Origin: DAOPZC01 sp035353175
Lineage (GTDB): Bacteria > Verrucomicrobiota > Kiritimatiellia > RFP12 > UBA1067
Length of the DNA stretch: 16,973 bases
Direction of reading: 5' to 3'
Assembly (NCBI GenBank): GCA_035353175.1
Contig: DAOPZC010000081.1
Coordinates: 1 to 16,973, forward strand
This document shows positions 1 through 7,096 of the stretch, piece by piece. The translations under genes and the position numbers were made by a program. Within the stretch, counting starts at the first letter, position 1. Each line of letters starts with the position of its first letter. Below the pieces are notes generated by a model. The model had not been told where the DNA came from. It made no database searches and worked only from the letters and a program-made list of their open reading frames with translations.

Positions 1-49
1 GCGTCAAACGAAAACGTCACCGAATTTCGGTGTCGTTTTCATTTGACGC
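1..49. repeat. 49-nt near-perfect palindrome at the window edge
   Basis: The first 49 bases pair with themselves across a central T at 25. Base i matches base 50-i at all but two pairs (9/41 and 17/33), giving about 22 pairs. The inner core is CACCGAATTTCGGTG (18-32), and the outer arms begin GCGTCAAA and end TTTGACGC. No T-run follows on the plus strand, so it does not look like a simple intrinsic terminator for a gene to the left. Because it starts exactly at base 1, it could be a dispersed palindromic element, a mobile-element end, or a fold-back artefact at a contig end. Confidence 0.8.
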
Positions 50-120
50 AACGGGGGCCGGACCCGCTTTCTGCCGCCCTGCGACGCGCGCCGCCGATAC
101 GACCAGCGGCCGGGCAGGGA

Positions 121-141
121 AGTTTTTGGGGAGTTTTTGGG
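121..141 (+). repeat. Short tandem duplication AGTTTTTGGG x2
   Basis: AGTTTTTGGG occurs at 121-130 and again at 132-141, separated by one G, in the leader of the first gene. It is too short to assign a role. Replication slippage or a pair of protein-binding sites are both possible. Confidence 0.6.
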
Positions 142-183
142 ATTCGCGTGGCGTTTACCATTGATTGGGAGTAAAGTTGAGAA

Positions 184-1887
184 ATGGCAAATCTGAAGAA
201 TGCACATGGCGAATGTTTTCGGTTGAGCGGTTTGGCTCTGATGGGGCTTCTGATGGTCGGGGTCGCATGCGCGGGCGAGCGGCTCTACAACGGGATCGTG
301 CTGCCCGACGCGTGGCCGCCGCGCGACGTCGTCCCGAAAGACACCGCGCCGATGGCCGTGCCTTACCTGAAAGCACCGCCCAAGGTGATCCCGATCGATA
401 TCGGGCGTCAGCTGTTCGTGGACGATTTCCTGGTCGAGACAAACACGCTCCGGCGCGTGTTTCATCGTCCGGAGAAATACAAAGGGAATCCGGTGCTCAA
501 ACCCGAGACGCCGCTGGAGCAGTGCGGCGATTTCGACGATTCGGCGGTCGTCAAAGGAGGCGGTCTGTGGTGGGATCCGGCCGGGCAGATTTTCAAGCTC
601 TGGTATGAGGCGGGCTGGCTGACGACGATCGCGTACGCGACGAGCCGCGACGGGCTGCACTGGGAACGGCCGTCGCTGGACGTGAAACCGGGGACGAACC
701 AAGCGTTTCCTCCGGATTTATGGTACGACTCCGGAAACGTGGTGCCGGACTGGGACGCGAAGGATCCGCAGCAACGCTACAAGTTCTTTTTCCGCAAGCC
801 CGGCGGCAACATCCCGGGCATGAGCTTGACGTCGCCCGACGGCATCCATTGGACCAACCGCGTGCAGACGGGCGTCTGTGGCGACCGCAGCACGTTGTTC
901 TACAACCCGTTCCGCAAGAAATGGGTCTATAGCCTGCGCGCCGGTTTCCGGGGCCGTTCTCGCGACTATTGGGAGTGCGACGATTTTCTGGCCGGCGCGA
1001 AGTGGAAGGCCGATGAGCCGGTCCACTGGGCGGCGGTGGACCGTGACGATCCCCAAGACCCCGCGATCGGACGCGTGCCGCAACTCTACAACCTCGACGC
1101 CGTGGCCTATGAGAGTCTGATGCTCGGGGTTTACGAAATCCATCACGGTCCCGAAAACGACGTGTGCGAGAAGCGCGGGCTGCCCAAAATCACGGACCTG
1201 AACTTCTGCTACAGCCGCGACGGCTTCCACTGGGACCGCCCCGACCGGCGGGCGCACATCGCTTCGGAGCGGTGGTACAGCGACGCGTGGGACCGCGGCT
1301 ATGTGCAGCCGCTGGGGAATCTCTGCACGGTGCGCGGCGACACGCTCTGGTTCTACTATTCGGGATTCCGCGGCGACCCCGCCAAGACGAACCTTGTCAA
1401 CCGGCTGAACGGCATGCACCAGTGCGGTTCGACCGGGCTCGCGTTCCTGCGGCGCGACGGATTCGTCTCGCTGGAGGCAGGCGCTGAAACCGGCCTGCTG
1501 ACCACTCGCCCGGTGACCTTTTCGGGATCGCGCGTGTTTGTCAACGCGGCGACCAAGCAGGGTGAGCTGCGCGTGGAAATCTTGGATGAACAGGGACGGA
1601 CGATCCAACCTTATACGCTGGCGAACTGCCGCGCTGTGGCAGCCGACAGTACACTGGAACCGGTGGTCTGGGACGGGGCCGAAAACGTTCACGCGTTGCG
1701 CGGACGTCCGGTGCGTTTCCGCTTCAGCGTGCGGCAAGGCGCATTGTACGCATTTTGGGTCAGCCGCGACGCGACGGGACGGAGCGACGGCTATGTCGCG
1801 GGCGGCGGGCCGGGGTTCACCGGGCCGACCGACACCGTGGGCCGTGCGGCGCTGGAGGCCGAACAACGTTTGGATGTGAAGAAATGA
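184..1887 (+). CDS. Exported beta-propeller protein, GH32/43-like fold, uncharacterised family
   Basis: This 567-aa protein begins with a Sec-type signal peptide: a short basic N-terminus, hydrophobic core at about residues 14-29 and probable cleavage after ACA near residue 30. It carries the phrase GRQLFVDDFLVE (about residues 74-85) and then NPVL. This is the hallmark of a family common in Planctomycetota and Verrucomicrobiota that is often annotated loosely as GH32-like. Several S-x-DG-x-x-W boxes (SRDGLHW, SPDGIHW, SRDGFHW) suggest repeated propeller blades over residues 95-430, followed by a beta-sandwich-like tail. I infer a carbohydrate-active role, hydrolase or binding, but no catalytic residue is assignable. 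The start at 184 has GGGAG at 167-171; ATG 241 would cut into the signal peptide. A probable terminator follows, so it seems to be its own unit. Confidence 0.8.
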   Translation: MANLKNAHGECFRLSGLALMGLLMVGVACAGERLYNGIVLPDAWPPRDVVPKDTAPMAVPYLKAPPKVIPIDIGRQLFVDDFLVETNTLRRVFHRPEKYKGNPVLKPETPLEQCGDFDDSAVVKGGGLWWDPAGQIFKLWYEAGWLTTIAYATSRDGLHWERPSLDVKPGTNQAFPPDLWYDSGNVVPDWDAKDPQQRYKFFFRKPGGNIPGMSLTSPDGIHWTNRVQTGVCGDRSTLFYNPFRKKWVYSLRAGFRGRSRDYWECDDFLAGAKWKADEPVHWAAVDRDDPQDPAIGRVPQLYNLDAVAYESLMLGVYEIHHGPENDVCEKRGLPKITDLNFCYSRDGFHWDRPDRRAHIASERWYSDAWDRGYVQPLGNLCTVRGDTLWFYYSGFRGDPAKTNLVNRLNGMHQCGSTGLAFLRRDGFVSLEAGAETGLLTTRPVTFSGSRVFVNAATKQGELRVEILDEQGRTIQPYTLANCRAVAADSTLEPVVWDGAENVHALRGRPVRFRFSVRQGALYAFWVSRDATGRSDGYVAGGGPGFTGPTDTVGRAALEAEQRLDVKK

Positions 1888-1900
1888 CACGCGAGAGCTG

Positions 1901-1934
1901 AGCCTGTAGGGTTTGTTCCTGCAGGGCTGTTTTC
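1901..1934 (+). terminator. Probable intrinsic terminator after the propeller gene
   Basis: CCTGTAGG at 1903-1910 can pair with CCTGCAGG at 1918-1925 across a 7-nt loop, with one G-U pair. AG/CT extends the stem past a single bulge, and a modest T-run (GTTTT) follows. It sits 14 bases after the stop codon and before the regulator promoter. The T-run is short, so the call is moderate. Confidence 0.45.
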
Positions 1935-1971
1935 TGACGGCGCATCGGCTCCTAAAAGTTCACAGCCATGC

Positions 1972-2001
1972 TTGACGCCTCGTTCCGATATTTCGTATAC
2001 T
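1972..2001 (+). promoter_or_regulatory. Sigma70-like promoter of the IclR-type gene
   Basis: TTGACG (1972-1977) and TATACT (1996-2001) are separated by 18 bases, close to the consensus -35 and -10 boxes. Transcription would start near 2008, leaving a leader of only about 20 bases before the ATG at 2030. No Shine-Dalgarno sequence is visible in that leader, so translation may be leaderless-like. Confidence 0.7.
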
Positions 2002-2009
2002 GCAAATAG

Positions 2010-2026
2010 ATTGCGTATTATACAAT
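2010..2026 (+). promoter_or_regulatory. Dyad between promoter and start of the IclR gene, candidate autoregulatory operator
   Basis: ATTGCGTATTATACAAT is an imperfect dyad with arms ATTG and CAAT. It covers the expected transcription start and leader, an ideal place for repression. It matches GTTGTTTATTCTACAAC (15742-15758), upstream of a nucleoside-hydrolase-like gene, at 12 of 17 positions. IclR-family regulators commonly bind their own promoter; that this one does is inference. Confidence 0.5.
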
Positions 2027-2029
2027 CAC

Positions 2030-2800
2030 ATGACAACGACACAACCGATACAGAGTCTTGACCGGGGGCTGGTACTGCTGGAGGCGGTGGCCGCCGCACG
2101 CCGTCCGGTTTCGCTCTCCGAGCTGATGCCCGTGCTGAAGATCGATCGCTCCAGCGTGTTCCGGCTGGCGAACACATTGGTGCGTCGCGGTTTTCTGGTT
2201 CAGGAAGCGGACAGTAAGCGCTATCTGCTGGGGTCCTCGATCTGGCGGTTGGCGTCGTTGTTCCGCTTTGAGAACGTGTTGCTTCAGGTGGCGCGGCCGC
2301 ATGTGGACGCGCTCGCGGCGGACACGGGCGAGACGACGCATGTGGCGATCCGCCAGGGAGCGAAGGCCATATTGATCGAACGGCAGCTTACGGCCAATGT
2401 GCTGGGCGTGACCGGCGCGGGCTTGGGGACCGCCGTGTCGCTGCACAGCACCGGCGTGGGCAAAGCGCTGATCGCCGATTTCGAGCACGATCGTTTGGTC
2501 CAAGTGTTGGGCGGCGAGCACCTGCCGCGTTTCACGCGCCACACGCTCGTGTCTGCGGCGAAATTGGCCGACGCGTGCAAGGGGGCTCGCGCCTGCGGGT
2601 ACGCCGTGGATGACGAGGAGGAGCACGAAGGCGTGCGGTGCATCGGCGCGCCGATTCGCGATGCCAGTGGGGAGATCGTGGCGGCCGTCGGCATTTCGGC
2701 TCCTGTTGACCGTTTGCCGCGCGAGGCGGTCAAGAAAATGGGGGTGCGGGTCGCCGCTGCGGCGGAGGCGATCGGCCGGGAACTGGGACACGTTGTGTAA
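2030..2800 (+). CDS. IclR-family transcriptional regulator
   Basis: The 256-aa protein has the standard IclR architecture and length. An N-terminal winged helix-turn-helix spans about residues 6-68 (QSLDRGLVLLEAV at the start, recognition region IDRSSVFRLANTL, wing RYLLG). The C-terminal GAF-like effector domain (about 80-250) contains the typical HSTGVGKAL, GYAVDDEE and GVRCIGAPI stretches. Family members are cytoplasmic DNA-binding proteins that sense small metabolites, often sugar or aromatic acids. It is the first gene of a tight plus-strand run, with its stop 17 bases before the next ATG, and is the obvious pathway regulator. The first codons match the start of the Gfo/Idh/MocA gene at 14276 over 16 bases. 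Ligand and repressor or activator mode are unknown. Confidence 0.93.
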   Translation: MTTTQPIQSLDRGLVLLEAVAAARRPVSLSELMPVLKIDRSSVFRLANTLVRRGFLVQEADSKRYLLGSSIWRLASLFRFENVLLQVARPHVDALAADTGETTHVAIRQGAKAILIERQLTANVLGVTGAGLGTAVSLHSTGVGKALIADFEHDRLVQVLGGEHLPRFTRHTLVSAAKLADACKGARACGYAVDDEEEHEGVRCIGAPIRDASGEIVAAVGISAPVDRLPREAVKKMGVRVAAAAEAIGRELGHVV

Positions 2801-2805
2801 AGAAC

Positions 2806-2811
2806 GGGGGG
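2806..2811 (+). promoter_or_regulatory. Unusual G-hexamer ribosome-binding site
   Basis: GGGGGG ends exactly 6 bases before the ATG at 2818. The same G6-N6-ATG arrangement occurs before 7097 and 10053, and G6-N3 before 12404. Confidence 0.5.
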
Positions 2812-2817
2812 CGAGAA

Positions 2818-4233
2818 ATGAGCCGTCGGGTGGAGGGGACATCGCGGAGGGCTTTTTTGAAGGGAACGGCGGCGGTGACCGCGTTTTCCATCGTGCCGCG
2901 CCACGTGTTGGGCGGGCCCGGTTTTGTCGCGCCCAGCGAAAAAGTGGCCGTCGCGATCATCGGCGCGGGCGGCATGGGCATGCGCGACGTCCAAAGCCTC
3001 TTGAATGAACCGGAAGCGCAGGTCGTCGCGGTTTGCGACGTGGCCGAGCGGACGGACTTGCGCGCCTTCTGGTATCGGTGCGAGGCCGGTCGCAAGCCGG
3101 TGAAGGCGCTCATCGAGGATCATTACGGCAAGGCAACGCCGAACTACCGGTGTGCCGAACACGAAGATTTCCGCCTCATGCTCGAAAAGGAAAAGGGTGT
3201 TGATGCGGTGCTCTGCGCGACGCCCGACCACGCGCACGCCCCCGTGTCGATCGCGGCGATGCGGATGGGCAAACACGTCTACTGCGAAAAGCCGCTCGCC
3301 CACAGCGTTTGGGAAACGCGCCTGATGGCCAAGGTCGCAAGGGAGACGGGAGTCGCCACGCAGATGGGCATCCAGGGGCACTCGGGCTCGGGTATCCGCA
3401 TGACGTGCGAGTGGATCTGGGACAACGCGATCGGCCCGGTCCGCGAAATCCATGCGTGGAGCGATGCGAGCCAGTGGGTTAGGGGGCCGGGACGGCCCGC
3501 CGAAACGCCTCCCGTGCCAGCCGGACTCAACTGGGATCTGTGGCTTGGGCCGCGCGAATTTCGTCCGTACCATTCCGCCTACGCGCCGTATACGTGGCGC
3601 GGATGGTGGGCCTTCGGAACCGGTTCTATCGGCGATATGGCGTGCCACAATATGGATCCGGCCGTGTGGGCGCTGAATTTGGAGCGCCCGCTCAGCGTGG
3701 AAGCCGTTGCAACCGACCTCGACAACGAAGTGACGTCGCTCGGCGGTATTTATACCTATCAGTTCGGTCCGCGCGGCGATCAGCCTCCCGTGAAAATGGT
3801 GTGGTACGATGGCGGGTTGCGCCCGGCCGTGCCCGAAGGCGTCGATCCCGACGACCCCCGCCAGCGCCTGGGCGAACGAGGCAACGGCCTTCTGTTCGTC
3901 GGCGACAAGGGCTACATCACTTGTCCGGGTTGGGCCGGGGCGCCGCGACTGCTTCCGTTGTCGCTGCACAAGGAGTACAAGCGCCCTGCGGCGACGCTGC
4001 CGCGCGTCAAAGGCCACCACGCCGATTGGTTGGCCGCGTGCAAAGGCGGTCCGGCCGCCAGCGCGAACTTCGAGTACGGCGCGCGCCTGACCGAACTGGT
4101 GCTGCTGGGCAACGTGGCGCTGCGCACGGGAAAGAAGCTGCTGTGGGACGCGGCGGCCATGAAAGCGACGAACGCGCCGGAGGCCGACGCGCATCTCAAA
4201 GAGTCGTATCGCAAAGGATGGGAACTGGCGTAG
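2818..4233 (+). CDS. Tat-exported Gfo/Idh/MocA-family oxidoreductase (paralogue 1)
   Basis: This 471-aa protein has a twin-arginine signal (SRRAFLK, RR at residues 10-11, then a hydrophobic stretch). A Rossmann fold follows with GAGGMG at 49-54 and the family motif CEKPL (Lys158). In the C-terminal alpha/beta domain, GDMACHNMD supplies the usual catalytic Asp273 and His277. Family members are NAD(P)-dependent sugar or glycoside dehydrogenases and reductases. Tat export fits, because the Tat system moves folded, cofactor-loaded proteins. The gene directly follows the regulator and lies 14 bases before the next gene, indicating one operon. It is strikingly similar to the protein at 14276-15682, roughly three quarters identical by eye over the N-terminal half. 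The exact substrate cannot be told; glycoside 3-dehydrogenation is one plausible reaction. Confidence 0.9.
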   Translation: MSRRVEGTSRRAFLKGTAAVTAFSIVPRHVLGGPGFVAPSEKVAVAIIGAGGMGMRDVQSLLNEPEAQVVAVCDVAERTDLRAFWYRCEAGRKPVKALIEDHYGKATPNYRCAEHEDFRLMLEKEKGVDAVLCATPDHAHAPVSIAAMRMGKHVYCEKPLAHSVWETRLMAKVARETGVATQMGIQGHSGSGIRMTCEWIWDNAIGPVREIHAWSDASQWVRGPGRPAETPPVPAGLNWDLWLGPREFRPYHSAYAPYTWRGWWAFGTGSIGDMACHNMDPAVWALNLERPLSVEAVATDLDNEVTSLGGIYTYQFGPRGDQPPVKMVWYDGGLRPAVPEGVDPDDPRQRLGERGNGLLFVGDKGYITCPGWAGAPRLLPLSLHKEYKRPAATLPRVKGHHADWLAACKGGPAASANFEYGARLTELVLLGNVALRTGKKLLWDAAAMKATNAPEADAHLKESYRKGWELA

Positions 4234-4247
4234 AAAAGGAAGGGACC

Positions 4248-5195
4248 ATGAAACGAAATGAAGAAGGGATGACGCGGCGCGGTTTTCTGAACGGAACGCT
4301 GAAAGGGGCCGCAGCCGCGGCGCTGGGCGGCTTGTCCGCAGGGGGGGCGACCGACGGGGGTGCGGGCATGAAGATCGGGTGCGGCACCGTGTGCTTGCGC
4401 AAGTTGCCTTTGCAGGAGGCGCTCGAACGGATCAGGCGTGCGGGCTATGAGTATGTCGAAACGCAGGCGACCGGGCCGTGGTGTCCGCATGTGGACGTTG
4501 AAAAGGACGATCCGCAGAAATTCCGGCAGCTCGTCGGCTCCATCGGTTTTAAGGGCGTGACCGGCCTCTGGTCCCAGCACGGCGCCATCATCCCGGACGC
4601 GAAAAGCGTCGAGGGCATCACCCGCACCCTCTTGTGGGCCAAGGAGGCCGGCATTCCGGTCGTCCACGCGGGCGATGGAAAGAAGCCCGACACGGTGTCG
4701 GAGGCCGACGCGCTGAACGTGTTGGGCGAGCGCCTCTCGGCCATTCTAGAAGTGGCGGAAAAGTGCCAAGTCTATCTGGCCATCGAGCCGCACGGGACGT
4801 TTTCGCTGACCGCCGACGGCCTCAAGAAAGTCTTGGCGCTGTCGTCGTCGAAGTGGCTCGGCGTCAACTATGACACCGCCAACGTGCATCGGGCTACGTA
4901 CGTGGAAACGGCGAACGGCGCGTACAAGTGGGCACTTTTCGGAAAACGCCAGGACGAAGTCGCGACGCTGAAGGCGGTGGCCGGCCGCGTCGTGCATGTG
5001 CATGTCAAGGACGTCAAGGGCGCGACGTGTGTGGCATTGGGCGAGGGCGACGTGAACATCCGCGGCTGTCTGGACGTTCTGAAAGCGCGCGGTTACAAGG
5101 GCGTGCTGTCACTGGAGACGGAGGGCGACTGCGAGGTCGAGGAGATCCAGCGGCTGATCGCGGCCAGCTACCGGTATTTGACTCGCGAAGCCTGA
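4248..5195 (+). CDS. Tat-exported sugar isomerase/epimerase-like TIM barrel (AP endonuclease 2 fold)
   Basis: The start is placed at ATG 4248, preceded by AGGAAGGG; the longer open frame upstream overlaps the previous gene out of frame. The 315-aa product starts with a Tat motif (TRRGFLN, RR at 10-11) and an Ala/Gly-rich segment. The xylose-isomerase-like TIM barrel begins at about residue 41 (MKIGCGTVCL). Likely metal ligands and catalytic residues of the family are visible: Glu180 (LAIEPHG), Asp209 and His214 (NYDTANVH), His252 (VHVHVKD) and Glu290 (LSLETEG). Relatives include keto-sugar epimerases, isomerases and hydratases; some act beside Gfo/Idh/MocA enzymes on 3-keto sugars. It forms an operon with the oxidoreductase 14 bases upstream, which suggests consecutive steps, probably in the periplasm. 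Confidence 0.87.
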   Translation: MKRNEEGMTRRGFLNGTLKGAAAAALGGLSAGGATDGGAGMKIGCGTVCLRKLPLQEALERIRRAGYEYVETQATGPWCPHVDVEKDDPQKFRQLVGSIGFKGVTGLWSQHGAIIPDAKSVEGITRTLLWAKEAGIPVVHAGDGKKPDTVSEADALNVLGERLSAILEVAEKCQVYLAIEPHGTFSLTADGLKKVLALSSSKWLGVNYDTANVHRATYVETANGAYKWALFGKRQDEVATLKAVAGRVVHVHVKDVKGATCVALGEGDVNIRGCLDVLKARGYKGVLSLETEGDCEVEEIQRLIAASYRYLTREA

Positions 5196-5325
5196 CTCCG
5201 TGGTGAGGGATGGAAAGGACAATCTGAAACGCGGTAAGTTGGTGTGCCGGCGAACATGGGACCAAGCCGCTTAAAGGTGGGACACCAACACCGGATGCGT
5301 AAACAACCGGTCTGAGGAAGGAAGT
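5196..5325 (+). promoter_or_regulatory. 130-bp intergenic leader with an 8-bp inverted repeat
   Basis: GTTGGTGT (5238-5245) is the exact reverse complement of ACACCAAC (5282-5289), with 36 bases between. It lies within an otherwise compact operon. It could fold into a long-range stem in the mRNA before the ThuA fusion gene or mark a secondary promoter. No convincing -35/-10 pair was found. AGGAAGG just before ATG 5326 is the ribosome-binding site. Confidence 0.35.
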
Positions 5326-7080
5326 ATGAAAGATTCGATTCAAAAGCAGAATGACACGGCAGGGATAACGGATTTGCCGTGCGGATTGGCGCTTTCACGG
5401 CGGGCGTTTCTGGGCGAAATCGCGGCGGGCGCGGCGGTGGCCGGGCTGCCGTTGACGGGCCTGTGCGCCGATGCCGGTGCGCCGGCCCGTATTGAGGCGG
5501 CGCTTCCGCAAAAGGCTCCGGCCGTACCGAAGCGGCCGCGCAGGCTGCTCATCTTCGATTTGAACGTGGGATACGGCAACGGACATCCGTCCATTCCGGC
5601 GGCGAACGAGGCGTTCACGTTGATGGGCAAGCGGACCGGCGCGTTCGAAACCGTGGTCACGCGCGATCCGGCGATCTTCGAACGCGAGTCGCTGAAGAAT
5701 TTTGATGCCGTGTTTCTGAACAATACGGTCGGCAATCTGTTCGAGGACCCGGCGCTGCGGCAGAACCTGCTGGAATTTGTTTACGGGGGCGGCGGGCTGA
5801 TGGGCGTGCACGGCACCTCGGTGGCGTTCACACGCTGGAAAGAGGGCGGCAAGGAGGACTGGCCCGAGTTCGCGGCGATGCTGGGTATCCGCGGCGCGAG
5901 CCACCGCGCGAACACGGAGCAGGTCGTCATGGAACTCGAAGAGCCGGACCACCCGGTCGTCGCCTGTTTCGGCGGACAGGGCTTCCCGCTGCAGGATGAG
6001 TTTTTCCGGCCGAAGGGGACGTATTCGCGGAACCGCGACCGCGTGCTGCTCAGTTTCGATCTGACGAAGACCGATCTCGCCAACGAGCCGCACGACGGCT
6101 GCTACCGGGCGGACAAGGACTACGCCATGGCGTGGGTGCGGCAGTACGGGCGGGGACGGGTTTTCTATACGGCGTTCGGCCACCATCCTGCGATTTTCGA
6201 GGACCCTCAACTGCTGGCGTTCTATCTGGCGGGAACCCAGTTCGCACTCGGCGATCTTCCCGCGCCGACGCTGCCGAGCGGCAAGCTGACGCCCGCACTG
6301 CGGGCGCAGGAAAAGCTCGGCTGGCGCTTGGGGATTGAGGCGTATACGTTCCACAAATATACGTTCTTTGAGTCGATCGACAAGACGGCGGAGCTCGGGC
6401 TCGCCTACATCGGCGCACTGAGCTTCCAGAAGGTCAGCGACAAAATTCCCAAGAACTTCACGCCCGATCTCACCGATGACGAGCTGCGCGAGATCCGGCT
6501 CAAGCTGGATGCGGCCGGGTTGCGGCTGTTGACCTATTACATCCAAACAATTCCCGGCGATGAGGCGGGGTGCCGAAAGATCTTTGAGTTCGGACGGAAG
6601 CTCGGTATCGAGACGTTCATGGCCGAGCCCGCCCTGGAAGCGTTGCCGCTGATCGACCGCTTCTGCCAGGAGTACGACATCCGCGTGGCGCTCCACAACC
6701 ATGACCAGAAGGCCTCGCCGGTGTATTGGCATCCGGACGGCATCCTCAAGGCGTGCGAGGGACGCAGTGCGTACATCGGCGCCTGCGCGGACGTGGGCTA
6801 TTGGCTGCGGGGCGGCATCGATCCCGTGGCGGCGGTTGAAAAGCTGGGAAAACGGTTGACGACCTTGCAGTTGCACGACCTCAACGAGGCGGGGCCGCAG
6901 GGCACCGACGTGCCGTGGGGCACCGGCAAGGGACGCACGGAAGAGCTGTTGCGCAAGATCCGCCAGGTGGGAAATACGCCGGTGATGTTCGGGCTCGAGT
7001 ACTCGAAAAACTGGCTGACTTCGATGCCGGAAATCAAACAATGCGCGGAATTTTTTAACGCGCTGAGTCTGAAAGTGTGA
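5326..7080 (+). CDS. Tat-exported ThuA-domain / sugar isomerase-like TIM-barrel fusion
   Basis: This 584-aa protein has a Tat motif preceded by an unusually long n-region (LSRRAFLG, RR at 25-26). Two domains follow. Residues about 73-308 form a ThuA-like, class I amidotransferase-type fold (LLIFDLNVGYG, GGGGLMGVHGTS, GRGRVFYTAFGHHP). Residues about 332-582 form an AP endonuclease 2/xylose-isomerase-like barrel with candidate metal residues His457/His459 (LHNHD), Asp489 (CADVGYW), His517 (LQLHD) and Glu558 (GLEYS). ThuA proteins are linked to keto-disaccharide use, and the barrel family isomerises, epimerises or hydrates keto sugars. The fusion therefore argues for two steps on one intermediate. 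It lies between a single-domain barrel upstream and an oxidoreductase 16 bases downstream. The precise chemistry is inferred, not seen. Confidence 0.87.
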   Translation: MKDSIQKQNDTAGITDLPCGLALSRRAFLGEIAAGAAVAGLPLTGLCADAGAPARIEAALPQKAPAVPKRPRRLLIFDLNVGYGNGHPSIPAANEAFTLMGKRTGAFETVVTRDPAIFERESLKNFDAVFLNNTVGNLFEDPALRQNLLEFVYGGGGLMGVHGTSVAFTRWKEGGKEDWPEFAAMLGIRGASHRANTEQVVMELEEPDHPVVACFGGQGFPLQDEFFRPKGTYSRNRDRVLLSFDLTKTDLANEPHDGCYRADKDYAMAWVRQYGRGRVFYTAFGHHPAIFEDPQLLAFYLAGTQFALGDLPAPTLPSGKLTPALRAQEKLGWRLGIEAYTFHKYTFFESIDKTAELGLAYIGALSFQKVSDKIPKNFTPDLTDDELREIRLKLDAAGLRLLTYYIQTIPGDEAGCRKIFEFGRKLGIETFMAEPALEALPLIDRFCQEYDIRVALHNHDQKASPVYWHPDGILKACEGRSAYIGACADVGYWLRGGIDPVAAVEKLGKRLTTLQLHDLNEAGPQGTDVPWGTGKGRTEELLRKIRQVGNTPVMFGLEYSKNWLTSMPEIKQCAEFFNALSLKV

Positions 7081-7084
7081 ATAA

Positions 7085-7090
7085 GGGGGG
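7085..7090 (+). promoter_or_regulatory. G-hexamer ribosome-binding site with shared start context
   Basis: GGGGGG, 6 bases before ATG 7097. The string AAGGGGGGACAA before the start, and ATGA at it, are shared with the nucleoside-hydrolase gene at 10053. Confidence 0.5.
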
Positions 7091-7096
7091 ACAAAC

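Noticed and set aside
1..49. Intrinsic terminator or integron attC site
   Set aside because: No T-run follows the stem, and attC core sites (GTTRRRY/RYYYAAC) are absent.
718..1890. 390-codon minus-strand open frame
   Set aside because: Fully antisense to the first propeller gene, whose product has a clear signal peptide and family motifs.
2284..4194. 636-codon open frame on the minus strand
   Set aside because: It lies antisense to the IclR and oxidoreductase genes, is rich in Arg/His/Pro as expected from a GC-rich shadow frame, and has no recognisable domain.
3540..4247. Upstream extension of the TIM-barrel gene
   Set aside because: The extension overlaps the preceding oxidoreductase in another frame and is Arg-rich. 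ATG 4248 has a ribosome-binding site and begins a Tat signal.
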